A DNA stretch of 6,131 nt, from positions 1-6,131 of the forward strand of contig DDSA01000168.1 of assembly GCA_002343715.1 (NCBI GenBank). Direction: 5' to 3'. Of the stretch, positions 4,831 to 6,131 are shown piece by piece. Position numbers and translations under genes: made by a program. This DNA comes from Phycisphaerales bacterium UBA2402. GTDB taxonomy: Bacteria; Planctomycetota; Phycisphaerae; Phycisphaerales; UBA1924. The notes under the pieces were generated by a model, which ran no database searches, was not told where the DNA came from, and saw nothing but the letters and a program-made list of their open reading frames with translations. The first letter of the stretch is position 1. Every line of letters starts with the position of its first letter.

Positions 4831-6131
4831 CACCATCGAAGTCCGCGCGATCCCGCGGCTGAAGCGGTGCTGGTTCTTTGAGTCGTACTTCGCGCTTGTC
4901 GATCAACTCGACGAACTGCTGGCGGTCAACTCGAAGGGTGACAACCTGTACTTCGGCGCCAACCCCAGGGCGCGGCGCGGCGGGACGGACGCCGACGTGT
5001 CGGTGTTCCGCTGCCTGTTCGTGGACATCGACGAGGACGTGGGCGAGGCGGCGGTGCTGGAGCGGGCCGAGAAGGCCGGGCTGCCCGAGCCGACGGCGCT
5101 CGTCATGTCGGGGCACGGCTGGCAATGCTGGTGGCGGCTGGCCGAGCCGATGACGGACGCGGCGGCGTGGACGACGGCGCAGCGGCGCCTGATCTCCGCG
5201 ATGCGGTCGGACCACCGGATCAAGGACCCGGCCCGCATCATGCGGCTGCCGGGGACGACCAACACCAAGAGCGACCCGTGGGTGCGGGCGGAACTGGCGC
5301 GGTGCGCCGACGCCGGCCAGTGCGTCTACCCGATCGACGATCTTCTGGCGGTGCTGCCCCCGGTCGAGAAGATCCCGCACGAGAGCGTGCTGCACCACGA
5401 GCGGGCGATGCTGAGCGGCGAGAGGGCCAAGCTCGCGTACGCGACGATGGACTTCGTGATGAACGGGGCGCGGGAGGGCGAGCGGAATCACCGGCTGTTC
5501 AACGCGGCCTGCGACATGTGCGGCTGCGGGTACACGGCGGACGAGGCTTGGGCGAAACTCGAGCCGCCCGCCTCGATGAGCGGGCTGGGCCGGGACGAGA
5601 TTCAGACAGCGATCGAGTCGGCGTTCGGCAAGCAGCGGACGCCGGCGAAGCCGCCGACGGTGGAGATGCCGAGCAAGGGGTGGTCGGCGATTCCCGACGA
5701 GATGCTGAACGAAAAAGACGCGGCGACCGAAGCCGCCGCGTCTTTCACCAGGAGAAACGCATCTCCCGAGGCTACCACGGCGCCGGCGCCGGCGAAAGGG
5801 TTGCCCGGGTTTTTTTCTTTCGGTTCCGACTGGATCAGGAAGTTCGACGGCGAGCGTCCGGTGTTCACCAACTCAGTGCATATCGCCGGGACGGGGGACG
5901 AGAAGTCGTGGTTCCGCCACGTTCCGGCGGACCGGCTGGCGGCGTCGCTGCTGGAAATGACGGGCGGGGGGCCGCGGTCGGCGGGGGGGGAGGTCTTTTT
6001 CCCCCACCCGCGGGCGGGCGGCGGGGGCCCGCCCCCGCCCCGGGGGGGGGGGGCCGGGAGGGGGGAGGAGCGGGGGGGGGGCGGGGGGGGGGGGGGGGGG
6101 GGAGGGGGGGGGGGGGGAGGGGGGGGGGTGG
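4769..6131 (+). CDS. Archaeo-eukaryotic-type (RepB/prim-pol-like) DNA primase with PriCT-like domain; open at right edge
   Basis: Makes primers (possibly also DNA) for phage replication. The AEP catalytic core is visible in order: NLYFGANPRARRGGTDADV (59-77); VDID (85-88) with two metal-binding aspartates; SGHGWQCWWRL (114-124), the S-x-H motif; and DPARIMRLPGTTNTK (153-167). A PriCT-like helical segment follows: GAREGERNHRLFNAACDMCGCG (about 233-254), then YTADEAWAKL. Next is an Ala/Pro linker (about 315-345) and a further domain start at FSFGSDWIRKF. GGAG (4758-4761) lies 7 nt before the ATG. The start sits 62 nt inside the helicase gene in another frame. A perfect hairpin (5714-5745) lies in the linker. 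The frame stays open to the edge, but sequence after about 5960 is unreliable, so the true C-terminus, perhaps a helicase domain, is unknown. Confidence 0.85.
   Translation, partial: MTTRVKAAVERFLSALFEPNDTIEVRAIPRLKRCWFFESYFALVDQLDELLAVNSKGDNLYFGANPRARRGGTDADVSVFRCLFVDIDEDVGEAAVLERAEKAGLPEPTALVMSGHGWQCWWRLAEPMTDAAAWTTAQRRLISAMRSDHRIKDPARIMRLPGTTNTKSDPWVRAELARCADAGQCVYPIDDLLAVLPPVEKIPHESVLHHERAMLSGERAKLAYATMDFVMNGAREGERNHRLFNAACDMCGCGYTADEAWAKLEPPASMSGLGRDEIQTAIESAFGKQRTPAKPPTVEMPSKGWSAIPDEMLNEKDAATEAAASFTRRNASPEATTAPAPAKGLPGFFSFGSDWIRKFDGERPVFTNSVHIAGTGDEKSWFRHVPADRLAASLLEMTGGGPRSAGGEVFFPHPRAGGGGPPPPRGGGAGRGEERGGGGGGGGGGGGGGGGGGV
5714..5745. terminator. Perfect 12-bp A/T-flanked hairpin inside the primase frame (terminator-like, bidirectional)
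   Basis: The arms AAAGACGCGGCG (5714-5725) and CGCCGCGTCTTT (5734-5745) are perfectly complementary with an 8-nt loop. An A5 run (5712-5716) lies on the left and TTT on the right, the shape of a bidirectional intrinsic terminator. A strong Shine-Dalgarno-like CACCAGGAGAA follows at 5746-5756. It lies within the coding frame, in the low-complexity linker of the primase. Whether it ends transcription is unknown. Confidence 0.5.
5965..6131. other. Low-quality G-rich contig end (probable artefact)
   Basis: From about 5965 runs of G lengthen steadily, and from about 6061 the sequence is almost only G with isolated A, C or T. This progressive decay is what poly-G calls at read ends or a poorly supported contig end produce. 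No codon structure or repeat unit is visible. Gene content and reading frame here should be ignored. Confidence 0.85.

Noticed and set aside
5810..5816. T7 run as a programmed -1 frameshift site
   Set aside because: The phase is GGG TTT TTT TCT, so it does not give the X-XXY-YYZ pattern, and no downstream pseudoknot is evident. A homopolymer length error remains possible.
5602..5871. 89-codon minus-strand frame
   Set aside because: It is antisense to the primase C-terminal part and lacks a ribosome site and recognisable domain.
6061..6131. G-quadruplex or G-repeat element at the right end
   Set aside because: The progressive loss of complexity into pure G fits a sequencing artefact better than a biological repeat.

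Overview
The window looks like the early / DNA-metabolism region of a double-stranded DNA bacteriophage (or prophage) of a high-GC bacterium. Genes are tightly packed, mostly with overlapping start and stop codons. The recognisable products are nucleic-acid enzymes and small helix-turn-helix proteins. No structural, integrase or rRNA/tRNA gene is present, and the host cannot be named from this sequence. Third codon positions are strongly G/C, and ATG, GTG and TTG starts all occur.

Layout. Positions 1-872 are read leftward. A 95-residue protein of unknown function (872-585) is followed by a 68-residue helix-turn-helix protein (588-382). A strong promoter (372-344) then drives a 61-residue stand-alone sigma-70 region-4 protein (337-152) and a Hjc-type PD-(D/E)XK Holliday-junction resolvase that runs off the left edge (155-1). 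From 927 onward everything is read rightward: a 128-residue phage protein (927-1313), a 233-residue putative ssDNA-binding protein with an SSB-like tail (1379-2080), a hairpin, a beta-type DNA methyltransferase (2162-3388), an SNF2-type helicase (3385-4830) and an archaeo-eukaryotic-type primase with a PriCT-like domain (4769 to the right edge).

The two arms are fired from one small region (858-907). There two near-consensus promoters face away from each other and share a palindromic -10 element, so RNA polymerase can occupy only one direction at a time. Both leftward promoters put the start codon exactly 6 nt after the -10 hexamer, which predicts leaderless mRNAs. The rightward genes have ordinary Shine-Dalgarno sequences.

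Taken together, the rightward arm appears to supply a replication toolkit (ssDNA binder, helicase, primase) plus a methyltransferase that could mask phage DNA. The leftward arm supplies recombination/resolution and small regulators. The sigma region-4 protein carries the -35-contacting residues of a primary sigma factor and sits behind a perfect TTGACA box, so autoregulation or reprogramming of host RNA polymerase is a reasonable inference.

The last ~150 bases decay into near-pure G and look like a sequencing or assembly artefact at a contig end. Nothing after about 5960 should be trusted for gene content.
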